DNA from: Streptomyces phaeoluteigriseus
Lineage (GTDB): Bacteria; Actinomycetota; Actinomycetes; Streptomycetales; Streptomycetaceae
Direction of reading: 5' to 3'
Assembly (NCBI RefSeq): GCF_001896135.2
Contig: NZ_MPOH02000022.1
Coordinates: 1-38,206 of the forward strand
DNA: 38,206 bases
The notes under the pieces are model-generated. The model was not told where the DNA came from, did no database searches, and saw nothing but the letters and a program-made list of their open reading frames with translations. Positions 16,248 to 23,862 of the stretch are shown piece after piece. Position 1 is the first letter of the stretch. Each line of letters begins with the position of its first letter. The translations under genes were made by a program, and so were the position numbers.

Positions 16248-17986
16248 CGGCCCGCTCCCGCCGCGACGAGGGCCTCGGCGCCGCAGATGCGCTCCACCCG
16301 CTCGCCGAAGTCCTCGAAGGACTCGCCGAGGTGCTCGGCGTCGTAGTCGGCCACCAGGTCCCGCAGGTCGGCGGTGAGCCGCGTGGCGAGGTCCGGCGGG
16401 TCGGTCTCGGCGAGGACGAGCCCGTAGTTGATGAAGGCGAGGAACAGCTCCGGCAGCCCGTTGCGCCAGGCCCGCAGCCTGCTGAGGAAGGCGCGCGGGT
16501 TGTGCTCCGTGCCCCGTAGCCTGCGGGCGCCCAGGGCGATCTTCTGGGCGATGAAGGGCAGGACGTTCTCCTTGCGGTCGCTGATCTCCTCGCCGACCTC
16601 GCTCCAGGCGCTCCACAGGGCTTCGACTCGGGGGTCCGGCACCCGGTAGTCACGGCGAGCGGTGCGCAGGACCTCGTAGGCGGCGCCCTCCATGCCTTCG
16701 ATGTCGGCCAGCGGCAGCGGCTCCTCGATCTTGTCGTACATCTCCGTGCCGCGCAGGGCGATCGCACGGTTGATGAGGAAGAACGGGTTGTCGGCCTCGT
16801 GGATGCGAGCGGCCACGATGAACTCGAGGTTCTCCCACAGTTCGTCGATGGTGGTCTTCGGCTCGATCATGATCCAGCCGGGGTCGAGGCCGAGGCCCTT
16901 GCGTTTGAACATACGGGCGGCGTCGAGGTTGTAGGCCACCGTGGTGCCCTTCTTGAACCGCCGCAGCATGCCGGGCGACCCGGACTCGATGCCCAGCAGG
17001 GCGGACGAGAGTCCCGCCCGGTGCAGCAGGTCGAGGGCCTCGTGGTCGATCAGCCCGGAGTCGACGCGGAACTCGCAGTGGAACTGGAACTTCAGACCAC
17101 GGGTGAGGACGGTCTCGGCGAACTCCACGGCGTGTGCGAAGCCGTCGCCGAACGCCCCGCCGAAGTTGTCGTCGTTGAACCAGATGAAACGGGTGCCGAA
17201 CTCCCGCTGCAGGTACTCGATCTCGTCGACGACGTCGGCGGGGGGCCGCATCCGCCAGAAGCCGTCGACCACTCCGGGCTGGCGGGGCGCGTAGCAGAAG
17301 GTGCACTTGGCGTGGCAGCCGCGGCTGGTGAACGTGGAGGCCACGGGCGTCGCGATACCCGCCGCCCGGTGGTACTCCAGCACGTCACGGGCCGGCCAGA
17401 CGAGGTTGGCGAGGTCGGGCAGCACGGGCATGCCGCTGCTGCGCACCCGGTCGCCGTCGCGGTAGAACAGCCCGGGGGTCTCCCGCCAGTCGGCGCCGGA
17501 GGTCAGCCGGTCCATGATGCCCACAACCGTCAACTCGCCCTCGCCGAAGGTGACGCAGTCGGCCTCGGGCACCTGCTCGGCGATGAGTTTCGCGTTGTAG
17601 GTGCAGAAGGCGCCGCCGATGGCGATGAATACGTCAGGATCGGCGATCCGCGCGCACCGGATGAGCCGGATGGCGTCGATGATGTGCAGGTCGTACATGA
17701 TGCTGATGCCGACGAAGCGGGGGCGCTCCCGGCGGATGAGGTCGATGATGGCCTCGTCGCTGGGCGTACGGCCGTGCAGGTTCAGCGAGGTGACGGAGTG
17801 TCCGGCGTTGCGCAGGTATCCGGTGATGCAGGCCAGACCCAGATTTTCCCGGACCTTCTCGTAGAAGATCCGCAGTGCCGGATCGAGTTTTACGTACTCC
17901 TCGTCGGTGACGGTCACGTTCTGGTTGTTCAGGCTGAGTGCTCCGGTGGCTATCTCACGCGGAGTCAACAGCACGACGTCCGACAT
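16244..17986 (-). CDS. B12-binding-type radical SAM enzyme (MmcD-like; Mg-protoporphyrin oxidative cyclase family)
   Basis: The 580-residue protein has an N-terminal B12-binding-like Rossmann region (about 50-190, GYLRNAGHSV, FVGISIMYDL, IAIGGAFCTY, FGEGELTVV), but the classic DxHxxG cobalamin His motif is not evident. The radical SAM core has CHAKCTFC (C224, C228, C231), and a C-terminal helical region of about 150 residues follows. The mitomycin cluster has a gene, mmcD, described as an oxidative-cyclase homologue of this type, which supports the cluster assignment. Possible reactions are methylation, cyclisation or C-C bond rearrangement. It is followed directly by the Gfo/Idh gene and preceded by the phosphopantetheinyl transferase gene. 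Confidence 0.88.
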   Translation of the reverse strand: MSDVVLLTPREIATGALSLNNQNVTVTDEEYVKLDPALRIFYEKVRENLGLACITGYLRNAGHSVTSLNLHGRTPSDEAIIDLIRRERPRFVGISIMYDLHIIDAIRLIRCARIADPDVFIAIGGAFCTYNAKLIAEQVPEADCVTFGEGELTVVGIMDRLTSGADWRETPGLFYRDGDRVRSSGMPVLPDLANLVWPARDVLEYHRAAGIATPVASTFTSRGCHAKCTFCYAPRQPGVVDGFWRMRPPADVVDEIEYLQREFGTRFIWFNDDNFGGAFGDGFAHAVEFAETVLTRGLKFQFHCEFRVDSGLIDHEALDLLHRAGLSSALLGIESGSPGMLRRFKKGTTVAYNLDAARMFKRKGLGLDPGWIMIEPKTTIDELWENLEFIVAARIHEADNPFFLINRAIALRGTEMYDKIEEPLPLADIEGMEGAAYEVLRTARRDYRVPDPRVEALWSAWSEVGEEISDRKENVLPFIAQKIALGARRLRGTEHNPRAFLSRLRAWRNGLPELFLAFINYGLVLAETDPPDLATRLTADLRDLVADYDAEHLGESFEDFGERVERICGAEALVAAGAGR

Positions 17987-18040
17987 CTGACCCTAACCCT
18001 TCCCCGTGGTCTGTAAAGAAGTCGATGCAAAGAAGCGGAA

Positions 18041-18787
18041 TTACCGCCACGCCCGGAGGATCGCCGAGGTGTCGTGCCGCACGAGTGTCACTTCAGTCGT
18101 TCCCGTCACCGAGACCGACGCGGGGTGCGTCGTGCCGACCACCGTATCCGCCATGCGCACTTCATGGCAGACATCCAACTGTTCGGGCCAGCTCAACACG
18201 GCCGGTGGCAGCTCGGGATCCGACACCCGTAGCCGACGCAGCGGAACACGCAGGCCGACACCGATCGCCTTCAGGACGGATTCCTTGCGTGTCCAGTAGC
18301 GCAGGAAGGCCGCGGGCCGTTCGGCGGGCGGGCGCGCGTGCAGGGCGGCCAGTTCCGTGTCGGCGAGGACACGGGGGGCCACCCTTTCCACATCGGTGCC
18401 GACGCCGTCCTCGACGTCGAGCCCGACCTCCGCGCCGCGGCAGACGGCGAGCCCTATCAGGTCACCGCTGTGCGAGACGGAGAAGCGGACGTCCGCGTGT
18501 GCGCTCCCGGCCGGTACGTCGAGCGTGACCTTGCCGTGCGGTCCGCCGCAGCGCGAACACACGCGCCGCAGCGGCACGTCGGCGGGCGGCAGACCGAGCA
18601 GTTCGCCGAGCACCAGTCGGCTCACGGCACAACCAGCCAGGAAACGGGCCCTGTTGGCGGGGTCGGCCGTCGCCTCGTATCGGCCGCGTTCCACGGGATC
18701 GAGCAGTCCCACCAGCCCCGGGCGCGCGTCGGGCAGACGGCCCGACCACACCTGCACGGGGCGCGGCGGGCGGAGCGCCCCTGTCAC
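18041..18787 (-). CDS. Sfp-type 4'-phosphopantetheinyl transferase
   Basis: The 248-residue protein has the Sfp-type hallmarks: FSVSHSGDLIGLAV, VGLDVED with the magnesium-binding acidic residues, and FLRYWTRKESVLKAIG. It starts at GTG 18787, overlapping the regulator's stop (GTGA). It would convert apo-ACPs to the holo form in the cytoplasm, and the two free ACPs of the cluster (Ser40 and Ser39) are its natural substrates. A four-cysteine-containing stretch CSRCGG in the middle is unusual but not extensive enough to call a zinc finger. Confidence 0.92.
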   Translation of the reverse strand: MTGALRPPRPVQVWSGRLPDARPGLVGLLDPVERGRYEATADPANRARFLAGCAVSRLVLGELLGLPPADVPLRRVCSRCGGPHGKVTLDVPAGSAHADVRFSVSHSGDLIGLAVCRGAEVGLDVEDGVGTDVERVAPRVLADTELAALHARPPAERPAAFLRYWTRKESVLKAIGVGLRVPLRRLRVSDPELPPAVLSWPEQLDVCHEVRMADTVVGTTHPASVSVTGTTEVTLVRHDTSAILRAWR

Positions 18788-19428
18788 GCGGTGGCCTTCA
18801 GCCGCACTTCCCCGACGAGCCGGAACCCCATGTGCGGCACCTTGAGGATCTGGGCGCCCGAGCCGACCTCCCGGAACCGGGCCCGCAGCGCCTCGATGAC
18901 GTCCCGCGGGTCCTCGCCGGTCAGCCGCAGCAGATCGGGCCGGGGGACGATGACGGCCCGGCGGTCGGCGAGCGCGCGCAGCGCCTTCGCCTCGGCGTCG
19001 GACAGCCGCACGGACGCGGACGGGGTGGTGAGCACGCCGGTCTCGTCCAGGTCGAGGACCTGGGCGGAGGCGGGGGCGGCGACGTCCCGCAGGTAGGTCA
19101 GGAACGGCGCGAGGCGTTCGACGTCGAGGGGTGCGGCCATGACGAAGCCGGCCCCCGAACGGACCGCCGCGAGCGTGCCCTTGGCGGTCGGCGCCGCCTG
19201 CACGAGGACGGCGTAGGCGCCTTCGCGGGTTATCTCGCGCAGTTCGAGCGGAGCCGAGCCGTCCGCCTCGGCGGCCACGAAGGCGACGAGGAGATCGTCG
19301 GCGACGTGCGCGGCCAGCCCCCGCGGGTCCTGCGCCGCGGGCTCCTTCAGCGGCAGTCCGATGCGCTCACAGGCCTCCCGCAAGCAGGCGGCCTCCGGCG
19401 CACCCAGTCCCCGGGTGAGTACGTACAT
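18784..19428 (-). CDS. OmpR-like regulator with degenerate receiver domain
   Basis: From ATG 19428, with AGAGG upstream, the protein has 214 residues. Residues about 1-115 resemble a response-regulator receiver, but the expected phospho-acceptor Asp neighbourhood and the conserved Lys near the end are not recognisable (GAGFVMAAPLDVERL where a KPF motif would stand). Residues about 120-214 match the OmpR/PhoB winged helix (VRLSDAEAKALRALADR ... EDPRDVIEALRARFREVG ... KVPHMGFRLVG). Such atypical regulators (for example JadR1) respond to ligands rather than phosphorylation. Co-transcription with the phosphopantetheinyl transferase suggests it is the cluster-specific regulator. Confidence 0.78.
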   Translation of the reverse strand: MYVLTRGLGAPEAACLREACERIGLPLKEPAAQDPRGLAAHVADDLLVAFVAAEADGSAPLELREITREGAYAVLVQAAPTAKGTLAAVRSGAGFVMAAPLDVERLAPFLTYLRDVAAPASAQVLDLDETGVLTTPSASVRLSDAEAKALRALADRRAVIVPRPDLLRLTGEDPRDVIEALRARFREVGSGAQILKVPHMGFRLVGEVRLKATA

Positions 19429-19534
19429 GCTGTTCGAACCTCTCGTCGCGTGCGGATCACAGACCTGTCGTGCGCTCTTCCCGTCGTTCCCTTCCCATAG
19501 TTCCATGATCGACCCTTGGTCTACACTCCTGCGC
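19429..19534. promoter_or_regulatory. Divergent promoter between regulator and deacetylase genes
   Basis: This gap of about 100 bases separates the regulator (-) from the deacetylase (+). On the plus strand TACACT at 19522-19527 looks like a -10 box only seven bases before ATG 19535, which would give a leaderless transcript. This is one reason to prefer that start over ATG 19505. Confidence 0.4.
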
Positions 19535-20608
19535 ATGCCAGAGCGCCCCTCCTCCACCCCCTTGGTCAGGCGAACTTCGCACGCGCTCGCGGCGGACGAC
19601 CGGCCGATTCGGCTGCCGCACACCGAGTTCGACGGCGGTGAGGTGCGGTTCCTCGGCGAGCCGGTCGATCCGGAGCTCGTCCCCGCGTCGGCCGCACCAC
19701 TGTGGCACGCGTGCGACGGCACCCGGCCCTACCGCTCCTGGCCGCCCCTGGAACGGGAGTTGATCGCCGGCTGGCACGCGGCCGGCCTGGTGGTCGCCGC
19801 TCCGCCGCCGCGCTCGTCACCGTCACGCGCCCTGATCTGCCTGTCTCCGCACCCGGACGACGCCCAACTGGCCCTGGGCGGACTGCTCTCCCGGTTCGGT
19901 GGCCGGGTGGTGGACGTGTTCTCGCAGGAGACCTGGACGCGCCGCCCCTACTACCGGAGCCGTCCCGCGCTCGCCTCCCGGCTGCTGTTGGAGGAGGAGC
20001 GGGTGGCGTGCGGCGTGCTCGGCGCGGAGTTGACGGTGCTCGGCCAGGTGGACGCCGCCGACCGGTCCGCCTGGCGCGAGGGGTACTTCCTCGAGCCGCA
20101 CGACATGGACGCGGCCCGCGCGACGGAGCCCGAGCTGTTCGAGCGCGTCACCGCCGATCTGGCCGTCGAGGTGGAGGGCGGTCCCCTGGTGCTCGTACCG
20201 CTGGCCGTGGGTGGCCACGTCGACCATGTCCTGACCCGGCAGGCCGCGTTGGAGCTGATCTCCCGGAAGGTGCTGGAGCCCGAACGGGTCGCCTTCTACG
20301 AGGACATGCCGTACTCGCTGTTCGCGGACGCCGAGGCCGAGGCCGGCCGGCTCGCCGTCGGCCCGGGGCCGACCGGGTTGGTCCCGGTGCTGGTCCCGGC
20401 GTCGGAGGCGGCAGTACGCACCAAGCAGGAGGCACTGTGGCCGTATCGGCTCCAGGTGCTGGAGGCGGTCACCAGACGAATCGTCCGCCATGGCCGGCAA
20501 CTGGGCGCGCCGGGGTGGGCGGAGCGGCTCTGGGTGCTGCCCGAGTCCGCGGACGCCTTCGGGGAGTTGGCGTCCGCGGCGGCGGACGAAGCCGCCGCGG
20601 CCGGGTGA
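19535..20608 (+). CDS. PIG-L/LmbE-family N-deacetylase (MitC-like role)
   Basis: The 357-residue protein (from ATG 19535; ATG 19505 is possible) has the metal site LSPHPDDAQLALGG (HPDD at about 106) and the second zinc-ligand motif GGHVDHVL, both hallmarks of PIG-L deacetylases. An N-terminal segment of about 95 residues precedes the catalytic domain and is longer than in small LmbE enzymes. In mitomycin biosynthesis MitC removes the acetyl group from GlcNAc after its attachment to ACP-bound AHBA, and the same zinc-dependent hydrolysis is inferred here. The alpha/beta hydrolase follows 13 bases downstream in the same direction. Confidence 0.9.
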   Translation: MPERPSSTPLVRRTSHALAADDRPIRLPHTEFDGGEVRFLGEPVDPELVPASAAPLWHACDGTRPYRSWPPLERELIAGWHAAGLVVAAPPPRSSPSRALICLSPHPDDAQLALGGLLSRFGGRVVDVFSQETWTRRPYYRSRPALASRLLLEEERVACGVLGAELTVLGQVDAADRSAWREGYFLEPHDMDAARATEPELFERVTADLAVEVEGGPLVLVPLAVGGHVDHVLTRQAALELISRKVLEPERVAFYEDMPYSLFADAEAEAGRLAVGPGPTGLVPVLVPASEAAVRTKQEALWPYRLQVLEAVTRRIVRHGRQLGAPGWAERLWVLPESADAFGELASAAADEAAAAG

Positions 20609-20621
20609 GGGCGGCGGCCGC

Positions 20622-21317
20622 ATGCGACTGCACACCCGGGAGTGGGGCACCGGCGACCGGCTCGCCGTCCTCGTCCACGGTCTCATGGCCGACCACCGCA
20701 CCTGGCACGAGCTGGTGCCGGTCCTGACCGGACGGGGCTACCGGGTGGTCGCCGTCGACCTGCGCGGCCACGGCGGCAGCGGCCGGGGGGCATACGCGCC
20801 CCATCTGTTCGCGGAGGACCTGCTGGAGACGCTCCCCCGCGGCCCCGAGCTGGCGTTGGGACATTCGCTCGGCGCGCTGGCCCTGGCGCTCGCGGTGTCG
20901 GAGCTGAAGCCGGGGCGTGCCGTCTACTCGGAGCCGGCCTGGCGGCTCGGCGGCCCGGACGGCACCCTCGACCCGGCCGTCTTCACCCTGTTCAAACGCG
21001 CGCCTCGGCTGCTGATCAGAAGTCTGCGCCCGCAGTGGGGGGAGCGGGAGGTCGCGGCCGAGCTGGCAGCGCTGGACGCCTGGGACGAGAGATCCGCGCT
21101 CGCCCTCTCCGCTTACCGTGCCGCCGATCACACACCCGAGAAGCCGGTCGTCCGCTCCCTCGTCCAGGCGGCGGAGCCGAGCACGCTGGTGAGCGGAGCG
21201 ATGCGGGCGGAGCTGACACGGCGGGGGTTCGAGGTGCGGACCGTGCCGGACGCCACGCACGCGATCCACCGGGACAGTTTCGACGCGTTCCTCACGTCGC
21301 TGTCGGGGTGGCTGTGA
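20622..21317 (+). CDS. Alpha/beta-hydrolase fold protein
   Basis: The 231-residue protein has the hydrolase fold: LAVLVHGLMADHRTWHELVP with the oxyanion HG, VVAVDLRGHGGSG, nucleophile elbow ALGHSLGALAL, and a late catalytic His in PDATHAIHRDSF. It probably forms an operon with the deacetylase. Because the pathway builds intermediates on an ACP, a type II thioesterase-like or product-releasing role is possible. An ordinary esterase is equally compatible with the sequence. Confidence 0.82.
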   Translation: MRLHTREWGTGDRLAVLVHGLMADHRTWHELVPVLTGRGYRVVAVDLRGHGGSGRGAYAPHLFAEDLLETLPRGPELALGHSLGALALALAVSELKPGRAVYSEPAWRLGGPDGTLDPAVFTLFKRAPRLLIRSLRPQWGEREVAAELAALDAWDERSALALSAYRAADHTPEKPVVRSLVQAAEPSTLVSGAMRAELTRRGFEVRTVPDATHAIHRDSFDAFLTSLSGWL

Positions 21318-21348
21318 ACGGCGCGGGCGAAGAGGGTCGATGGGCGGG

Positions 21349-21729
21349 TCAGTGCACCGCGCGCAGCATGCGCGTCACATTGATCCTCGTGGGTGAGAGA
21401 CCCATCTCGACACTCTGCATCATCCGTTCGCCGTTCAGCCGGCCGTACGCGAGCAGGTCGACGTTGGCGAGGCTGAATTCCGGCCAGGTGTGAATGCTCA
21501 GGTGCGAGGCAGAAAGCAGGAGAATGGCGGTGACGGCACCGTTCGGGAAAACGTGCGAGGCCTCACCGAGTACCGTGGCGTTTCCCTTTTCCGCCGCCGT
21601 ACGCAGCACCTGGAGAAGGCGCTGCTCGTCGGTCAGAATACTGTGGTCGCTCACCCATACATCGACTGCGTACGAGCACAACTCGTCGACGCCTATTCCC
21701 TCGGTGGTGAGATCACTGGAGTCAGTCAT
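21349..21729 (-). CDS. S-adenosylmethionine decarboxylase (SpeD)-like protein lacking the catalytic cysteine
   Basis: The 126-residue protein aligns by eye with bacterial class 1B AdoMet decarboxylases: VFPNGAVTAILLLSASHLSIHTWPEFSL matches their self-processing segment, with Ser75 (pyruvoyl precursor) and His80 kept. The Glu normally before the Ser is Ala74, and the proton-donating Cys (usually in TCG) is replaced in LLAYG by Tyr95. Processing to a pyruvoyl enzyme remains possible, but classic AdoMet decarboxylation is doubtful. SpeD-like proteins with changed substrates (arginine, ornithine) are known. It is convergent with the hydrolase gene and divergent from the BtrH-like gene. No good ribosome site precedes the ATG. 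Confidence 0.85.
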   Translation of the reverse strand: MTDSSDLTTEGIGVDELCSYAVDVWVSDHSILTDEQRLLQVLRTAAEKGNATVLGEASHVFPNGAVTAILLLSASHLSIHTWPEFSLANVDLLAYGRLNGERMMQSVEMGLSPTRINVTRMLRAVH

Positions 21730-21976
21730 GGGGAACCGGGGTCACGAATCGCTCGCCCCCGTCTCCTTTCACATAGATCTGTGCTGGTCTGCGTGGTCGA
21801 AGCGGAAGGTGGACGAGGCCGAGTGAGGCCGACTCGGGGACGCTCGGCGGGGCACAGCGTAGCATCCGGGGTGCCCCCGGGCTCGCGGGAACCCTGCGGG
21901 CCAGGGGATCGCGGGAGGCCACCTCGGATTGGCCAGAACACTGCGTACGGCGATGGACAGCGAAGGAGCGGAGTTC

Positions 21977-23071
21977 GTGGAGCAGCAGGGTTCACCGGAC
22001 CCGGAATTCTCGGCACTCGACTGCATTTCAGCGACCTTCGGCATCACGGCGCTCTGGCTCGGCCGCGATCCGAGCGTCCTGGGAGATCACTGGGGATATC
22101 ACCGCAGGACGGACGCAGTCGATTGCGAATGGCCCGTGGAGCACCTCGGAATCCACCGACGAACACCCGAGGAAATACTGCACGAATGGTACGGCCTGAC
22201 CGCCGACCACGTTCAGCACGCCGACACCGAACAGGCCGAGGAATACATTCGGGCTCAGCTACGGGACGGCAATCCCGTGATCGCCTGGGTGGACACCTTC
22301 CATGTCCCCCACAGCTCTTTCCACCTCCAGCAGCACCACTCGCACCGGATCGTGATCCGCCCCGAGGACGGCGACGACAAGGAGGACACCGGTCCCTTCC
22401 GGATCGTCGACCGCTACCAGGGCTCCCTCTTCGACGGCTCGATGGAGAGGGGCACGCTGTTCACCGCCATGTCGTCGGACGCGTTGGGCGAAGCCCGCAG
22501 AGGCGACCCCGACTGGCGCAACCGCACCGTGGTCGTGAAGGCCGGCACGCCCGATTCCGGGGAGGTCCGGGCGGCGGTACGGCGGGAGGCCCAGGGGGAA
22601 CGGTTCCGCGCCGCCGTCGCTTCGACCGCGCGCTCCTTCGCCGGCGCGGATCTGGTGACCGCGTGCGCCGACGAACTACGCGCCGCCCCGGACGACTTCA
22701 CCTCGCTCGGCCCCGTGGGCACGATCGAGGTCAGCGCCTGGTTCGGTGAGCTGGCCAGCCAGCGCGCCCTGAACGCGCGCTTCCTGCGGGCCGCCGCCGA
22801 GACCTGCGCGATCCCCTCCCTGCACGATCGGGCCGCTGACGCGGAGGCCCTCTCCCGGCGCTGGGAGATGACCCGGAACTACTTCTTCCTGCGCTTCCGG
22901 AAGGGGGCGGTGGCGGTACGGCGCATCGCCGACCTCATCACCGAGACGGCGACCATGGAAAGGGAATGGAACGAGAAGTTGCGGACATCCGTCGGCGGCT
23001 CCGACCCGCATGCGGACGAGCCCCTGCCGAATGTTCCTGATCTCCTCGTCCCGCCGGGAGCGGCTTCGTGA
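21977..23071 (+). CDS. BtrH-like (butirosin H N-terminal domain) cysteine acyltransferase
   Basis: GTG 21977 is preferred as start because AAGGAG lies eight bases before it; ATG 21953 and TTG 21929 are in frame upstream. The 364-residue protein begins with FSALDCISATFG, placing a Cys (C16) where BtrH-family proteins have their catalytic Cys, and continues with PVIAWVDTFHVPH and HHSHRIVIRPED, matching the papain-like BtrH core with its catalytic His. The C-terminal half is helical (about 200-364), as in the usual accessory domain. BtrH moves an acyl group from an ACP to an aminoglycoside amine. Here an ACP gene lies downstream, so ACP-to-amine acyl transfer is the natural hypothesis. Confidence 0.85.
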   Translation: MEQQGSPDPEFSALDCISATFGITALWLGRDPSVLGDHWGYHRRTDAVDCEWPVEHLGIHRRTPEEILHEWYGLTADHVQHADTEQAEEYIRAQLRDGNPVIAWVDTFHVPHSSFHLQQHHSHRIVIRPEDGDDKEDTGPFRIVDRYQGSLFDGSMERGTLFTAMSSDALGEARRGDPDWRNRTVVVKAGTPDSGEVRAAVRREAQGERFRAAVASTARSFAGADLVTACADELRAAPDDFTSLGPVGTIEVSAWFGELASQRALNARFLRAAAETCAIPSLHDRAADAEALSRRWEMTRNYFFLRFRKGAVAVRRIADLITETATMEREWNEKLRTSVGGSDPHADEPLPNVPDLLVPPGAAS

Positions 23072-23318
23072 AGTACGTGCCTCGACAGGGTCGGAGCACG
23101 CCCGCGGTTCGAGTGCTCACGGAGGTCGCGGACGCGTCAGGCCCGTCGTCACGCACCGCCCCGACGGCGAAGAGGTCGGCTGGTGCCGGGTGAGCATCGA
23201 CCACAACCCGATGGCCTGCGCCCCCTACGCCGGCTTCCACTCCCTCCCCGGGGTCGCCCACAGCACGGTCAAGGTCGTCCGGGACCCGGACGGCACCCGG
23301 GTATGGGCGCCCTCTTGA
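23068..23318 (+). CDS. Small hypothetical protein coupled to the BtrH-like gene, reading frame interrupted
   Basis: The GTG at 23068 overlaps the BtrH-like stop (GTGA). The first frame reads MKYVPRQGRSTPAVRVLTEV and then degenerates. From about 23137 the next frame reads RPVVTHRPDGEEVGWCRVS ... FHSLPGVAHSTVKVVRDPDG to a stop at 23318. One missing base near 23131-23138 would join them into about 83 residues. I do not recognise the family. The joined protein has no membrane segment or signal peptide and one Cys in each of GWCRV and MACAP. The tight coupling suggests it works with the BtrH-like enzyme. Confidence 0.55.
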
Positions 23319-23394
23319 TCGCGTACGGACTACCCTGCCCCGTACGGGGGCACAGCCTTGCCTCCGCAGGCCGCACAGCGTCGAGGAGCAGCCC

Positions 23395-23646
23395 GTGAAC
23401 GACCTCTCCTACAGCGACTTCGAGTCCGCACTCCGGCAGGCACTGCCGTTCCTGGACAAGGAGACACCCGTCGAGGCGGACGCGAGTCTGACCGAACTGG
23501 GCCTGGACTCGTTGACGTTGCTCGGTCTGGTGGCGGAGCTGGAGGACAGGTTCTCGCTTGAACTGCCGGACGAGATGCTGGTCATGGAGACCTTCGCGAC
23601 ACCGTCGACCCTGTGGAACGCTCTGTCGGAGCTGCCCCGCGACTGA
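23395..23646 (+). CDS. Acyl carrier protein 2
   Basis: The 83-residue protein starts at GTG 23395 with GAGGAG six bases upstream. The motif LTELGLDSLTLLGLVAELEDRF holds the phosphopantetheine Ser39, and DEMLVMETFATPSTLWNAL fits the following helices. It is little like ACP 1 outside the core, so the two probably serve different acyl groups. Its position after the BtrH-like gene points to a dedicated donor ACP for that transferase. Confidence 0.92.
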   Translation: MNDLSYSDFESALRQALPFLDKETPVEADASLTELGLDSLTLLGLVAELEDRFSLELPDEMLVMETFATPSTLWNALSELPRD

Positions 23647-23862
23647 GGGTCAGCACCGTGCGACCAGGGTGGTCCGCGTGGGACGTGCCGTGACCCCGCC
23701 GAGCGCGTCAGCCACCCCCACGCCATCGACCGGCTCAGCGAGCGGAACCGCGGTCTTCGCAGCCGTGCTGCCCGACGGCTCGGTCTTCGACCCGGGTGCA
23801 GGGTGAAGCGGTCCATCACGCGCGGCGTTCGCCATGTCATCGATCCCCGTCGACGCGGTGCT

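Noticed and set aside
21722..21760. Upstream leader peptide ending at the SpeD-like start (GTG ACC CCG ... TGA)
   Set aside because: The seven-codon frame has its nearest purine-rich site too far upstream, so coincidence is more likely.
1..23650. Pactamycin-type cluster
   Set aside because: Pactamycin also uses an aminobenzoate and GlcNAc, but its ring is 3-aminobenzoate made without AHBA synthase or kanosamine genes; here the full AHBA set is present.
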